From: Pseudomonas arcuscaelestis
GTDB lineage: Bacteria; Pseudomonadota; Gammaproteobacteria; Pseudomonadales; Pseudomonadaceae
Length of the DNA stretch: 64,000 nucleotides
Direction: 5' to 3'
NCBI RefSeq assembly: GCF_016881005.1
Contig: NZ_JACOPV010000007.1
Span: forward strand, 124,001 to 188,000
Under the pieces are notes generated by a model. It was not told the origin of the DNA, did not search any database, and saw only the letters and a program-made list of their open reading frames with translations. The stretch's first letter is position 1, and each line of letters opens with the position of its first letter. This document shows, one piece after another, positions 27,630 through 41,977 of this stretch. A program made the position numbers and the translations under genes.

Positions 27630-30600
27630 TTAGTTCACCCACACCCGCGCGTTACGGAACATGCGCATCCAAGCGGCGTCCTCGTTCCAGTCATCCGGAC
27701 GCCAGGAGTTCTGCACCGCACGGAAAACCCGCTCAGGGTGCGGCATCATGATAGTGACGCGACCGTCGCGGCTGGTGAGGCCAGTGATACCGCGCGGCGA
27801 ACCGTTCGGGTTGGCAGGGTAGGTTTCAGTAACCTTGCCATGGTTGTCGACAAAGCGCAGCGCTACGCAACCGGACAAATCCGCTTCGAGCAGCGCTTCT
27901 TCGCTTTCGAATTCGGCATGGCCTTCTCCGTGAGCGATGGCGATTGGCATGCGCGAACCTGCCATGCCTTGCAGGAAAATCGAGTTCGACTCCTGAACCT
28001 GAACCATGGCCACGCGGGCTTCGAACTGCTCGGAGCGGTTGCGCACAAAATGCGGCCACAGATCGGTGCCAGGAATCAGTTCATGCAGGTTGGACATCAT
28101 CTGGCAACCGTTGCACACACCCAGGGTGAAGCTATCGGTGCGCTCGAAGAAGCCTTGGAAGGCATCACGGGCACGGCTGTTGAACAGCGCCGACTTGGCC
28201 CAGCCTTCACCGGCGCCGAGCACGTCGCCATAGGAGAAGCCGCCACAGGCAACCAGACCTTTGAACGCGTCCAGGTCGATGCGGCCGGCGAGGATATCGC
28301 TCATGTGCACATCGATTGCGTTGAAACCGGCACGATCGAACGCCGCAGCCATCTCGACCTGGCCATTGACGCCCTGCTCACGCAGCACCGCCACCTGAGG
28401 ACGAATGCCCTTCTTGATGTACGGCGCAGCGATGTCGTGGTTGACATCGAAGCCGAGCTTGGCGCTCAGGCCCGGGTTGTCTTCTTCGAGCAGGCCTTCG
28501 AACTCCTGATCGGCACAGTCGGCGTTGTCGCGCAGGCGCTGGATCTGATAGCTGGTCTCGGCCCACTGGCGCTGCAGCAGACGACGGTCACCCTGGAACA
28601 GCTGCTCGCCAGCGAAGTTGATCACCACTTCACCGTTGTTGATCGGCTGACCGATAACCGCGACGCAGTCTTCACCCAGGCCGGCAGCGCTGAACTGCGC
28701 CAGTACATCCGGGGTAGCGTCCTGGTGCACCTGGATGACCGCACCCAGTTCTTCGTTGAACAGAATGGCGGCAATCTTTTCGCGTTTGCTGGTCAGGGTG
28801 TCCAGTTCCAACTCCAGACCGCAATGACCGGCGAAGGCCATTTCCAGCACGGTGGTCATCAGGCCGCCGTCGGAACGGTCGTGATAAGCCAACAGATGGC
28901 CATCAGCGTTCAGGCCCTGAATCACTGCAAAGAATGCCTTGAGGTCTTCGGCATCATCGACGTCCGGTGCCTGGCTACCCAGCTTGCCGTGAGTCTGGGC
29001 CAGGATCGAGGCGCCCATGCGGTTCTGACCACGACCCAGGTCGATCAGGATCAGGTCGGTTTCGCCCTTATCCATACGCAGTTGCGGGGTCAGGGTCTTG
29101 CGAATGTCGGTTACCGGGGCAAAACCGGTGACGATCAGCGACAGCGGCGAGGTGACGGATTTCTCCGTCCCCTCCTCGCTCCACTTGGTTTTCATCGACA
29201 TGGAGTCCTTGCCGACCGGAATGGTCAGGCCCAGTTCCGGGCACAGTTCCATGCCGACAGCCTTGACGGTGTCGTACAGACGCGCGTCTTCGCCTGGGTG
29301 ACCGGCTGCGGACATCCAGTTGGCCGACAGTTTGATGTCAGAAAGCTTGGCAATACGCGAGGCGGCCATGTTGGTCAGCGTTTCGCCGATAGCCATGCGC
29401 CCGGAAGCCGGGGCGTCCAGCAGTGCCAACGGCGTACGCTCGCCCATCGCCATCGCTTCACCGGTGTAGACGTCGAAGCTGGTAGCAGTGACAGCAACGT
29501 CGGCCACCGGAACCTGCCAAGGACCAACCATCTGGTCGCGGGCAACCAGACCGGTAATGGTCCGGTCGCCAATGGTGATCAGGAAGCTCTTGCTGGCTAC
29601 GGCCGGGTGACGCAACACGCGCTCGACCGAGTCATTCAACTCAAGGCCCGACGGATCGAAGTCGTCGCCCTGCTCAGCTTCACGGGTAACCGAACGGTGC
29701 ATGCGCGGCGGCTTGCCCAGCAGCACTTCGAGCGGCATGTCCACTGGACTGTTGCCAAAGTGGCTGTCGGTCACGGTCAGGTGCGGTTCTTCAGTGGCTT
29801 CCCCGACCACGGCGAACGGGCAGCGCTCACGCTCGCAGATGGCCTGGAAGCGCTCGAAGTCGGCAGCATCGACTGCCAGGACGTAGCGCTCCTGGGATTC
29901 GTTGCTCCAGATTTCATGTGGTGCCATGCCTGGCTCGTCGTTAGGCACGTTACGCAGTTCGAAGCGACCGCCACGACCACCGTCGTTGACCAGCTCAGGG
30001 AAGGCGTTGGAAATGCCTCCCGCACCCACGTCGTGGATGAAAGCGATCGGGTTCTGCTCACCCAGCTGCCAACAGCGGTCGATGACCTCCTGGCAGCGGC
30101 GTTCCATTTCCGGGTTTTCACGCTGTACCGAAGCGAAATCCAGGTCCGCAGAACTGGCGCCAGTGGCAACCGAGGATGCCGCACCACCGCCCAGGCCGAT
30201 CAGCATGGCCGGGCCACCGAGGACAATCAGCTTGGCGCCCACGGTGATTTCGGCCTTCTGGACGTGATCTTCGCGGATGTTGCCCATACCACCGGCGAGC
30301 ATGATCGGCTTGTGGTAGCCGCGCACTTCTTCGCCATGAGGTGTGTTGATCGACTGCTCGAAAGTACGGAAGTAGCCAGTAAGGGCCGGACGACCGAACT
30401 CGTTGTTGAAGGCCGCGCCACCCAGCGGGCCGTCAATCATGATGTCCAGTGCAGTAACGATGCGCTCAGGCTTGCCGTAGGCCTTCTCCCATGGCTGTTC
30501 GAAGCCCGGGATCTGCAGGTTGGAAACGGTGAAACCGGTGAGGCCGGCTTTTGGCTTGGCGCCGCGACCTGTGGCACCTTCATCACGAATTTCACCGCCG

Positions 30601-31529
30601 GAACCTGTGGAGGCACCGGAGAATGGCGAGATGGCGGTCGGGTGGTTGTGGGTCTCGACCTTCATCAGGATGTGCACCGGTTCCTGCACCGCGCCGTATT
30701 GGCGGGTCTCAGGGTTCGGGAAGAAACGGCCGGCGACGTTACCGACGATCACCGAGGCGTTGTCCTTGTAAGCGGACAACACGCCTTCGCTGTGCATCTG
30801 GTAGGTGTTCTTGATCATGCCGAACAGGCTTTTTTCCTGGCTCTGGCCGTCGATATCCCAACTGGCGTTGAAAATCTTGTGACGGCAGTGCTCGGAGTTG
30901 GCCTGGGCGAACATCATCAGTTCGATGTCATTCGGGTTGCGCGCAAGCGTCTGGAAGGCCTCGACCAGGTAGTCGATCTCATCTTCTGCCAGTGCCAGGC
31001 CCAGGTCGGTGTTCGCCTGTACCAGTGCAGCACGGCCACCACCGAGGATATCCACCGAGGTCATCGGTTTGGGCTCGGCGTGACTGAACAGACCCGCGGC
31101 CTCTTCGAGCTTGCTCAGGACCATTTGGGTCATGCGATCGTGCAGGACGTCGGCAACGTTGGCAGCATCGGCTTCGCTCAACTGGCCGCTGACGTAGAAG
31201 GCAATACCGCGCTCCAGGCGCCGGACATTTTCCAGGCCGCAGTTGTGGGCAATGTCGCTGGCCTTGCTCGACCAGGGCGAGATGGTGCCGAATCGAGGCA
31301 TTACCAGGAACAGGCGACCGCTTGGCTCCTGTACCGGTACGCTCGGACCGTACTTGAGCAAGCGCGCGAGCACTTGCTGTTGGTCGGCAGTCAGATCGCC
31401 GTCAACCTCGGCGAAATGAGCGAATTCAGCGTACAAACCACTAACAGCGGGGACTTTCTGGCTCAATTGCTCGAGTAATTTACCGTGGCGAAAGGCAGAA
31501 AGGGCAGGAGCGCCGCGCAGGATCAACAT
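27630..31529 (-). CDS. purL: Phosphoribosylformylglycinamidine synthase
   Basis: PurL makes FGAM from FGAR, glutamine and ATP, the fourth step of purine synthesis. The 1299-residue protein is the large single-chain form: an N-terminal domain, a linker, two AIRS-like halves (with [20 protein letters not shown] and [14 protein letters not shown]), and a C-terminal glutamine amidotransferase with nucleophile Cys in [11 protein letters not shown] and the His/Glu pair in HGEGHAEFE. The length is normal. It is divergent from mltF. Confidence 0.98.
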   Translation of the reverse strand: MLILRGAPALSAFRHGKLLEQLSQKVPAVSGLYAEFAHFAEVDGDLTADQQQVLARLLKYGPSVPVQEPSGRLFLVMPRFGTISPWSSKASDIAHNCGLENVRRLERGIAFYVSGQLSEADAANVADVLHDRMTQMVLSKLEEAAGLFSHAEPKPMTSVDILGGGRAALVQANTDLGLALAEDEIDYLVEAFQTLARNPNDIELMMFAQANSEHCRHKIFNASWDIDGQSQEKSLFGMIKNTYQMHSEGVLSAYKDNASVIVGNVAGRFFPNPETRQYGAVQEPVHILMKVETHNHPTAISPFSGASTGSGGEIRDEGATGRGAKPKAGLTGFTVSNLQIPGFEQPWEKAYGKPERIVTALDIMIDGPLGGAAFNNEFGRPALTGYFRTFEQSINTPHGEEVRGYHKPIMLAGGMGNIREDHVQKAEITVGAKLIVLGGPAMLIGLGGGAASSVATGASSADLDFASVQRENPEMERRCQEVIDRCWQLGEQNPIAFIHDVGAGGISNAFPELVNDGGRGGRFELRNVPNDEPGMAPHEIWSNESQERYVLAVDAADFERFQAICERERCPFAVVGEATEEPHLTVTDSHFGNSPVDMPLEVLLGKPPRMHRSVTREAEQGDDFDPSGLELNDSVERVLRHPAVASKSFLITIGDRTITGLVARDQMVGPWQVPVADVAVTATSFDVYTGEAMAMGERTPLALLDAPASGRMAIGETLTNMAASRIAKLSDIKLSANWMSAAGHPGEDARLYDTVKAVGMELCPELGLTIPVGKDSMSMKTKWSEEGTEKSVTSPLSLIVTGFAPVTDIRKTLTPQLRMDKGETDLILIDLGRGQNRMGASILAQTHGKLGSQAPDVDDAEDLKAFFAVIQGLNADGHLLAYHDRSDGGLMTTVLEMAFAGHCGLELELDTLTSKREKIAAILFNEELGAVIQVHQDATPDVLAQFSAAGLGEDCVAVIGQPINNGEVVINFAGEQLFQGDRRLLQRQWAETSYQIQRLRDNADCADQEFEGLLEEDNPGLSAKLGFDVNHDIAAPYIKKGIRPQVAVLREQGVNGQVEMAAAFDRAGFNAIDVHMSDILAGRIDLDAFKGLVACGGFSYGDVLGAGEGWAKSALFNSRARDAFQGFFERTDSFTLGVCNGCQMMSNLHELIPGTDLWPHFVRNRSEQFEARVAMVQVQESNSIFLQGMAGSRMPIAIAHGEGHAEFESEEALLEADLSGCVALRFVDNHGKVTETYPANPNGSPRGITGLTSRDGRVTIMMPHPERVFRAVQNSWRPDDWNEDAAWMRMFRNARVWVN

Positions 31530-31714
31530 CGTCGGGACAGCCTCAGGAAGGGGGTGTGCTTAGAGGCCGTGCATTCTAGCCTAAATCCGTCGCTTCCGGC
31601 ACCCGCAACACAGCATTCTGACGCAGCCGCATGTCGGTGGAGCAAAGCGGACTCGGGGGTCAAAAAACCGGCCTTTCCAGAGCCCCACCGCGTACATAGC
31701 GCAAAGCGTGCTAG

Positions 31715-33235
<1,521 letters not shown>

Positions 33236-33265
33236 GGCTTCCCGCGCCTGACACAGTGGCATGAT

Positions 33266-33748
33266 TCAAGCTCTGGCTCGGCGCGCCTTGAAGAATTCGG
33301 AGAGGATCGTGCCGCACTCCTCTGCCAGTACCCCACCCTCGAACATCACCCGATGATTGAGGAAACCCTGGGTAAAGAACTGCCCCTGGCTCTGTACGAT
33401 GCCCGCCTTGGGCTCCAGCGCCCCATACACCACCCGAGCAATGCGCGAGTGAACGATGAGCCCTGCACACATGCTGCAGGGCTCCAGCGTTACGTACAGG
33501 GTGCTGCCAGGCAGACGATAGTTACTCGCCGCCTGGGCGGCGGCACGAATGGCGACCATTTCAGCGTGCGCACTGGGGTCACTGCCGCTGATCGGGCAAT
33601 TGAAGCCACGACCAATGACTTGACCATGTTGCACCAACACGGCTCCCACAGGCACTTCACCCAACGCTGCGCCCTGTGCGGCCAGTTCCAGGGCCTGACG
33701 CATGAACGCCTGGTCGCAGCTACGATCGATAATTTGCGGCTGACGCAT
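33266..33748 (-). CDS. tadA: tRNA-specific adenosine deaminase
   Basis: TadA deaminates A34 of tRNA-Arg(ACG) to inosine. The 160-residue protein has the zinc-binding HAE motif (His61-Ala-Glu63) and PCSMC (Cys91 and Cys94). The ATG at 33748 shares its first base with the multicopper oxidase stop codon (TGATG), so its translation is probably coupled to that gene. It converges with mltF, only 30 bases away. Confidence 0.96.
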   Translation of the reverse strand: MRQPQIIDRSCDQAFMRQALELAAQGAALGEVPVGAVLVQHGQVIGRGFNCPISGSDPSAHAEMVAIRAAAQAASNYRLPGSTLYVTLEPCSMCAGLIVHSRIARVVYGALEPKAGIVQSQGQFFTQGFLNHRVMFEGGVLAEECGTILSEFFKARRARA

Positions 33749-35127
33749 CAGACGACCTCGATAGCGGCCATCAGGCCGGTTTCCATATGGTCGATCACAT
33801 GACAATGGAACATCCAGGTTCCCGGGTTATCAGCAACCAAGGCCACCTGCGCACTCTCGTTCTTGCCTAACAGGTACGTATCAGTGAAGTACTGCTGCGC
33901 AAACTTGTGCCGGTTCGAGCTGAGAACCTTGAAACTCATGCCATGCAAATGAATGGGGTGCTGGTACTGGGTCATGTTCTTGAGTTCGAATATATAGCTC
34001 TTCCCCTTGGTCAGCGTCGCGATCGGTCGATCCGCACAGGTCTTGTCGGTGATATCCCAAGCCTGGCCGTTGATCTGCCAAAGGCTTGGCGGCTTGCCAT
34101 TCTCGGTGTTCACCGACACCGCCCCCACCCATTCAAAATTGAAATTGAGCTTCTCGGCATTGGCCAGGTCTGGTTCGGCGATCGGATTGGCCGGCAACGC
34201 CTGGGGCCATTCGCCTGGTACTTCATTGCTGGCGACCGAGCGCAGGGTTCCCAGGCGTACGGAACCATCGCGCAGGGACAATTCCTCACCCGCAGATGGC
34301 ATCTTGATTGCCAGGCAAATACGCATGCCAGGCCCAAGCCAGTAGTCCTTGCCCAGCGGCCTTGGCGTGATCGGATTACCGTCGAGCGCGTAAATACGCG
34401 CCTCGAAATTTCCTTTCAGGTTGATGCGGTAGGTCAGCGTGTTGTCCAGATTGAGCAGGCGCACCCGGACAATTTGCCCTTCGGGCATATCAACGACCGC
34501 ATTGGCCTGGCCATTGATGGTAATCAGACGGCCGGCAGTGCCACCGCGGGCGGCTTCACGAGCAATGCTGAACGGCAGGTACGCACCCTGCTCGTCCACA
34601 TGCCAGTTTTTCAGGCTCAAGGTGCGCTCATGCTTGAAACCGGTAGGCTCGCGCTCCTCGACAATCAGAGGGCCTACCAAACCCTTGCCGAGCTCTTCGG
34701 AACTGTTCACATGCGGGTGATACCAGTAACTGCCGGCATCCGGCACGCGGAACTTGTAATCGAAGTATTCGCCCGGCAATACCGGCAACTGCGAAACGTA
34801 AGGCACACCGTCCATTTCCAGCGGCAGGCGGATGCCGTGCCAATGAATGGTAGTGGCTACCGGCAGATGGTTAATGAAGCGTACGCGCAGCCATTCACCC
34901 TGACGCACTCGCAACTCGGTTCCAGGTGCCGACGGACCGAACGCCCAAGCCTCGGTCTTGTACCCCGAGACCAGCTCTACATCCAGCGGGGCAGCAATCA
35001 ACTCATAGTCGTGGCCGGCATCAGGGTCAGTGCGCCCCAGCCAGTAGCGGGATGCGCCGCCGGCGCCCAAACCGATTGCCACCAGGCCAGTCAGGCCACC
35101 GAGTATTTGTCGCCGGGTAAAGGACAT
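33748..35127 (-). CDS. Tat-exported multicopper oxidase
   Basis: The 459-residue protein starts with a twin-arginine signal (FTRRQILGG then a hydrophobic run). Three cupredoxin domains contain the copper ligands: HWHG, YWYHPHVNS, HPIHLHGMSF, and HCHVIDHMETGL. These place one type 1 and one trinuclear centre. The residue at the axial position of the type 1 site is Leu in place of Met. The ATG at 35127 follows GAGGT; an upstream ATG at 35160 lacks a signal. Substrates may be phenols, cuprous ions or Mn(II); this is unresolved. Confidence 0.93.
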   Translation of the reverse strand: MSFTRRQILGGLTGLVAIGLGAGGASRYWLGRTDPDAGHDYELIAAPLDVELVSGYKTEAWAFGPSAPGTELRVRQGEWLRVRFINHLPVATTIHWHGIRLPLEMDGVPYVSQLPVLPGEYFDYKFRVPDAGSYWYHPHVNSSEELGKGLVGPLIVEEREPTGFKHERTLSLKNWHVDEQGAYLPFSIAREAARGGTAGRLITINGQANAVVDMPEGQIVRVRLLNLDNTLTYRINLKGNFEARIYALDGNPITPRPLGKDYWLGPGMRICLAIKMPSAGEELSLRDGSVRLGTLRSVASNEVPGEWPQALPANPIAEPDLANAEKLNFNFEWVGAVSVNTENGKPPSLWQINGQAWDITDKTCADRPIATLTKGKSYIFELKNMTQYQHPIHLHGMSFKVLSSNRHKFAQQYFTDTYLLGKNESAQVALVADNPGTWMFHCHVIDHMETGLMAAIEVV

Positions 35128-35354
35128 GCCGCAGGTACCTCGTAATGCCAGGAACAACATGTCGGCACCTTGCCAGGTGCCAACGATGAAGGGCGAATAC
35201 GATACACCTGCAATTGCGAAATATTAAGTTAAGTCTTGTTCAATCACCGGTGCACGATGTCGCACCCACTCCGCGCACCGCCCAGCACTAATTACCACCT
35301 TTGCCACCATTGCCTGTTTCACGCTGAGCGCCCCCCTCTCTCACGAGAATGCTC

Positions 35355-38024
35355 ATGTTAAAAACCGCACAGCAGAACAAGGATCTTGAAGACCTGAGGC
35401 TTATGGCTACCCAGGTAAGCAGCCATTGCCCGGACCTTCGCCAGATGGCCCGCGATGCTGCCATCGCCCTGCTCGACCGGCATAACCTTGCAGACCACGA
35501 CCCCGACCATGTTTATTTCCACCGTTTCCACTCCGGCTCGAGCAGCCCCCGCACCTTTAGCGGCTGGCAACATCACAGCCCTCCCTATCAATCACTGACC
35601 CTGGCGCAATTGGTAGTACATCGCTTCAATGTTGCCGATCAGGACAGCACCGACGAACTCGGTAACTACACCGGCTTCTATTCGGATGGGCCAGGCAAGG
35701 ATGCCTACGACGAAGGTAACGAAATCCGCTTGGCGCCCAAGGAAGTGCTCGAATACTTCTGGAGCATCAATTTAAGCACCGGCTATAGCCAGCGCCTTGA
35801 AAGCTTCTGGGCGAACTATTCAGACGCCTATCGCACATTAGCCAAGTCCACTTTCCTCAGCAAAGTACTGGAAGCCTGCGCCCAGCCGGGCGACAACAAG
35901 CTAGCCACCTGCCTGCACAAGGTCGCCATTGCCTTGGCCGGAGATACAACATGGCCGCCGACCTTGCAACAACTGCAAAATACCGTCACACCGGCACCGG
36001 GATTTCGCCTATGCACCTTCGACATCGGTGGCCATGTCGCCAGCTCTATCCTTAGGGTCGTAATGGATGATGGCTGTGAGTTGCTCTATCTGCCCGGCGA
36101 TCTTGATCCACTGCAGCTGTTTGCCAATAACCTGGAGCTTCGTACCTGGGTGCTGACGCAAACCCGCACGGCAGAAAAGCGCGCACGCTTGCTGAGCCAT
36201 TTTGCCCTCAGCAGTCAGGACCCGAATGATCAGGGTGTAGGGCTCGATCACCTGCTAGATGTCATGAAAACGCAATGGGACAGCCCCCGCCTCGACGGTT
36301 TGAACATGTTGGACACCCCACTGCACTCGGACGCATTCAGCCATCTACGTGACGCGGCACGTCAACGCATGCTCGACGATGCGCATTTTGCCCTGCGTTC
36401 AAATGCCGATTTGCGCAAACAACTCTGGATCGGCTACCTCGCTGCCTTCTCCAAGGTATTCGGGCCCATGGCGGCTTTCGATTGGCCGGTGGCGCTCGCC
36501 GTAGTGGGCGCCGGATTGGCGGAAACCGGACTGAATGTTGACCAGGCCATCAATGGACACACCACCGCAGAACGTCAGGCGGGTGTCACAGGCGCAATAC
36601 TGGCGGGCATCAATACCTTGTTCAACGCCACCCTGTTGCGCGCTGGAGGCGTTGATGCTGCGGGGGAAATGACGGAAACAACTGCAGGGGGCGATGCCGC
36701 TGCGAACGCCCCTGAAAACCCACTCGCAAGCGAAGAGTTCGAACCCATCACACCTGCGCAAATGCAAACCTGGGTCCCCGAATCCTTCAGGTACGAAGGA
36801 CAGGCGCGGTTGCTGGAATCACTTGAAAGCAACGATATCCTGAGGACCGCGCCTGACAGCGAGTTCAAAGGGATTTTCGTCCAGGACGGCAAACAATACG
36901 CCATGGTGGGCGAGCAAACCTACCAGGTGCGCTACGTAGGAGAGTTATCGACTTGGGTGATCATTGATCCAGACAACCCCTACTCGTTTTCCCGCAATAT
37001 TCCCATTGCAGTGGATGACCAGGGGAACTGGCAGATCAAGCCGCGTTTGGGACTCAAAGGAGGTGCACCTCGATTCTTGCTGAAAATCTGGGGCAGAGTG
37101 GCACCACGACCTGGCCTACCAGCGTTGGAACCTAGCCCTTATGAAGTGCCACAGGCCGAGCGCGAGGCATTGAGGGCCGCAGCGGACGGCAGAGAAAACT
37201 TTGCATTGAGCGACCCAGACAGCGGCGCGCCGCACTCACTTTACAGGCAGCTACGTGACCAGCTGGCCCTTGACGCACACCAGTTCTATGGAGCCTTCGA
37301 ACAACCGCCGCGCCCATCGATTCCCGAAATCCCCAGCACCGCCAGCCCCAAAGAAATACTGCGCAGCCTGTACGAAGAGAGTGAAGGACTTGTGATCGGC
37401 GAGTCCCACACCCAGGAAAGTGCCAAGCAATTTCTGATGAACAACATGCGTCAGTTGAAGAAGCTCGGGGTGGATGTCTTTTACATGGAACATTTCATGA
37501 CCGACTTTCAGCAGGCCGACCTGGACTTGTTCAATCGAACCGGAACGATGCCTGCAGAGTTGAAAGCCTACGTTGAGAATCATGACTACATGGCCACTTT
37601 GGGCATGCAGACACCTCACACGCTCAAAAAAGTGATGTACGAGGCATTTCGGCAAAACATACGGATACAAGGCATCGACTGCATGGCCTCTTATCGCCAG
37701 GCCTGGTATGTGCAACCTTCGCTCACGATTCGCCAGGAAATGATGAATTTCTATGCCCACAGGATCATTGAGGCCGATCAGGCTCGTCGAGGCGCGGGGC
37801 GATGGGTGGCATTGGTAGGCAACTCGCACACCAATAACTTTGAGGGCGTTCCTGGGCTAAGTGAACTGCAAGGCGCCATTGGCCTGCGCATCGAAGACAT
37901 TGAAATTGGTCAGTCGGGAAGCATTGGTGCCGACACTGGGATATGGGACGAGATACAAGGTGATGATTTGTTCGTCAGAAACGACCTGCTGTTGAAAGTA
38001 CCGATCTCGCGCCCCTGGATGTAA
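35355..38024 (+). CDS. Large dermonecrotic-toxin-like protein with a C-terminal TIKI/ChaN-like domain
   Basis: The 889-residue protein has no signal peptide. Residues 1-330 resemble the DUF6543/dermonecrotic-toxin N-terminal region (ESFWANYSDAYRTLAKSTFL, and FDIGGHVASSIL around D223). Residues 358-435 form a hydrophobic stretch that may insert into membranes. The C-terminal domain (about 670-860) has G682-E683-S684-H685, then M711-E712-H713 and N823-S824-H825, the arrangement of metal-binding residues in the TIKI/EreA/ChaN/Pasteurella-toxin-C2 group. The gene stands alone, with no secretion or immunity neighbour. GAGA lies 6 bases before the chosen ATG; an ATG at 35349 is also in frame. The protein is probably an effector or toxin, but this is inference. 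Confidence 0.75.
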   Translation: MLKTAQQNKDLEDLRLMATQVSSHCPDLRQMARDAAIALLDRHNLADHDPDHVYFHRFHSGSSSPRTFSGWQHHSPPYQSLTLAQLVVHRFNVADQDSTDELGNYTGFYSDGPGKDAYDEGNEIRLAPKEVLEYFWSINLSTGYSQRLESFWANYSDAYRTLAKSTFLSKVLEACAQPGDNKLATCLHKVAIALAGDTTWPPTLQQLQNTVTPAPGFRLCTFDIGGHVASSILRVVMDDGCELLYLPGDLDPLQLFANNLELRTWVLTQTRTAEKRARLLSHFALSSQDPNDQGVGLDHLLDVMKTQWDSPRLDGLNMLDTPLHSDAFSHLRDAARQRMLDDAHFALRSNADLRKQLWIGYLAAFSKVFGPMAAFDWPVALAVVGAGLAETGLNVDQAINGHTTAERQAGVTGAILAGINTLFNATLLRAGGVDAAGEMTETTAGGDAAANAPENPLASEEFEPITPAQMQTWVPESFRYEGQARLLESLESNDILRTAPDSEFKGIFVQDGKQYAMVGEQTYQVRYVGELSTWVIIDPDNPYSFSRNIPIAVDDQGNWQIKPRLGLKGGAPRFLLKIWGRVAPRPGLPALEPSPYEVPQAEREALRAAADGRENFALSDPDSGAPHSLYRQLRDQLALDAHQFYGAFEQPPRPSIPEIPSTASPKEILRSLYEESEGLVIGESHTQESAKQFLMNNMRQLKKLGVDVFYMEHFMTDFQQADLDLFNRTGTMPAELKAYVENHDYMATLGMQTPHTLKKVMYEAFRQNIRIQGIDCMASYRQAWYVQPSLTIRQEMMNFYAHRIIEADQARRGAGRWVALVGNSHTNNFEGVPGLSELQGAIGLRIEDIEIGQSGSIGADTGIWDEIQGDDLFVRNDLLLKVPISRPWM

Positions 38025-38054
38025 GCGCAAGCTAAAAGCAACTGCACCAGATAC

Positions 38055-38085
38055 AACAAGGGCGCCGTGAGGCGCCCTTGTTGTT
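38055..38085. terminator. Bidirectional terminator between the toxin-like gene and guaA
   Basis: AACAAGGGCGCC pairs with GGCGCCCTTGTT across a GTGA loop, 12 bp perfect, in the gap between two convergent genes. A short T-rich stretch follows on the plus strand. Confidence 0.85.
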
Positions 38086-38089
38086 CAAC

Positions 38090-39667
38090 TTACTCCCACT
38101 CGATAGTGGCAGGCGGCTTGCTCGACACGTCGTAGGTGACGCGGGAGATGCCTTCGATTTCGTTGATGATGCGGCCACTGACGGTTTCCAGCAACTCGTA
38201 AGGCAAGTGCGCCCAACGTGCAGTCATGAAGTCGATGGTTTCTACCGCACGCAGGGCCACGACCCAGGCGTAACGGCGGCCGTCACCAACCACGCCAACC
38301 GATTTCACCGGCTGGAACACCACGAAAGCCTGGCTGACCTTGTGGTACCAGTCGGCCTTGCGCAGTTCTTCGATGAAGATGTGGTCGGCACGACGCAGCA
38401 GGTCGGCGTATTCCTTCTTCACTTCACCAAGGATACGCACGCCCAGGCCCGGGCCTGGGAACGGGTGACGGTAGACCATGTCGTACGGCAGGCCCAGTTC
38501 CAGGCCAAGACGACGGACTTCGTCCTTGAACAGTTCGCGCAGCGGCTCGACCAGCTTGAGGTTCATTTCCTCCGGCAGGCCACCCACGTTGTGGTGCGAC
38601 TTGATCACATGAGCCTTGCCGCTTTTGGCGCCAGCCGACTCGATCACGTCAGGGTAGATGGTGCCCTGAGCCAGGTACTTGATGTTGTGCAGCTTGTTCG
38701 ACTCGGCATCGAACACGTCGATGAAGGTGCGACCAATGATTTTGCGCTTCTTCTCAGGGTCCGCCTCGCCCGCGAGGTTGTTCAGGAACTGATCTTCAGC
38801 GTTGGCGCGGATAACCTTGACGCCCATGTTCTCGGCGAACATGGCCATGACCTGCTCACCTTCGTGCAGACGCAGCAGGCCGTTGTCGACGAAGACGCAG
38901 GTCAGCTGGTCGCCAATGGCTTTGTGCAACAGCGCGGCAACTACCGAAGAGTCAACGCCGCCGGACAGGCCGAGCAGGACGTTGTCGCTACCCACCTGGG
39001 CACGCACTTGGGCAATGGCGTCTTCAGCGATCTTCGAGGGAGTCCACAGGGCTTCGCAGCCGCAGACATCGAGGATGAAGCGCGAGAGGATGCGACCGCC
39101 CTGCTTGGTGTGGGTCACCTCCGGGTGGAACTGCACGCCATAATAGCCGCGAGTGTCGTCGGCCATGCCGGCGATCGGGCAGCTCGGGGTGCTGGCCAGG
39201 ATGTGGAACTCTTCTGGAATGCGGGTGACCTTGTCACCGTGACTCATCCAGACGTCCAGGCCCAGTACACCATCGGCATCGACGTGATCTTCAATGCCAT
39301 CAAGCAGGCGGCTCTTGCCGACTACATCGACACGGGCGTAGCCAAACTCGCGCAGCTCGGAACCTTCAACCTTGCCGCCCAGTTGCTCGGCCATGGTCTG
39401 CATACCGTAGCAAATGCCAAAAACCGGTACGTTCAGGTCCCAGACGGCCTGTGGCGCGCGCGGGCTGTTGGCTTCATGCACGGACTCCGGGCCGCCGGCA
39501 AGGATGATGCCGCGAGGAGCGAATTCGCGAATCGCTTCGTCATCCATGTCGAACGGGTGCAGTTCGCAATACACGCCGATTTCACGCACGCGGCGAGCAA
39601 TCAGTTGAGTGTACTGGGAACCGAAGTCGAGGATCAGGATTCGGTGAGCGTGAATATCGAGGGCCAT
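38090..39667 (-). CDS. guaA: GMP synthase (glutamine-hydrolysing)
   Basis: GuaA converts XMP to GMP with ATP and glutamine ammonia. The 525-residue protein has the class I amidotransferase domain with the nucleophile Cys in [10 protein letters not shown] and His-x-Glu in QFHPEVTHT, then the ATP pyrophosphatase domain with the SGGVDSSV loop, and the C-terminal dimerisation domain ending in PPATIEWE. It lies 125 bases after guaB, in the normal order, with a repeat between. Confidence 0.98.
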   Translation of the reverse strand: MALDIHAHRILILDFGSQYTQLIARRVREIGVYCELHPFDMDDEAIREFAPRGIILAGGPESVHEANSPRAPQAVWDLNVPVFGICYGMQTMAEQLGGKVEGSELREFGYARVDVVGKSRLLDGIEDHVDADGVLGLDVWMSHGDKVTRIPEEFHILASTPSCPIAGMADDTRGYYGVQFHPEVTHTKQGGRILSRFILDVCGCEALWTPSKIAEDAIAQVRAQVGSDNVLLGLSGGVDSSVVAALLHKAIGDQLTCVFVDNGLLRLHEGEQVMAMFAENMGVKVIRANAEDQFLNNLAGEADPEKKRKIIGRTFIDVFDAESNKLHNIKYLAQGTIYPDVIESAGAKSGKAHVIKSHHNVGGLPEEMNLKLVEPLRELFKDEVRRLGLELGLPYDMVYRHPFPGPGLGVRILGEVKKEYADLLRRADHIFIEELRKADWYHKVSQAFVVFQPVKSVGVVGDGRRYAWVVALRAVETIDFMTARWAHLPYELLETVSGRIINEIEGISRVTYDVSSKPPATIEWE

Positions 39668-39681
39668 GACTCAATCTCTGA

Positions 39682-39760
39682 TGCAGCTGCAAGCTTCGCG
39701 CTGCAAGCTGCAAGTTGATCGGGGAAACGCGGTAGCTGCTGTTGCGCAACTACCGCTTGA
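39682..39760. repeat. Repeat and hairpin in the guaB-guaA gap
   Basis: Tandem units GCAGCTGCAAGC and GCTGCAAGCTGCAAG (39682-39715) are followed by a hairpin GCGGTAG/CTACCGC (39729-39756) whose loop contains TTGCGCAA. The units match the family seen at 3166 and 16253. An effect on guaA expression is possible but not shown. Confidence 0.6.
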
Positions 39761-39792
39761 AGCAGGAAGCTTTCAACTGGCGACAGGAGGCG

Positions 39793-41905
<2,113 letters not shown>

Positions 41906-41977
41906 GACGGCAGCCAAACATGCTTGAAAGCCGCCAGTTTACCATCGCAGCGCCACATTCCTTTATGATGCTGCCCC

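Noticed and set aside
27738..31478. 1246-residue open frame on the plus strand opposite purL
   Set aside because: It is antisense to a full-length, strongly recognised purL. Long antisense frames are common in GC-rich Pseudomonas DNA, and the translation shows no domain.
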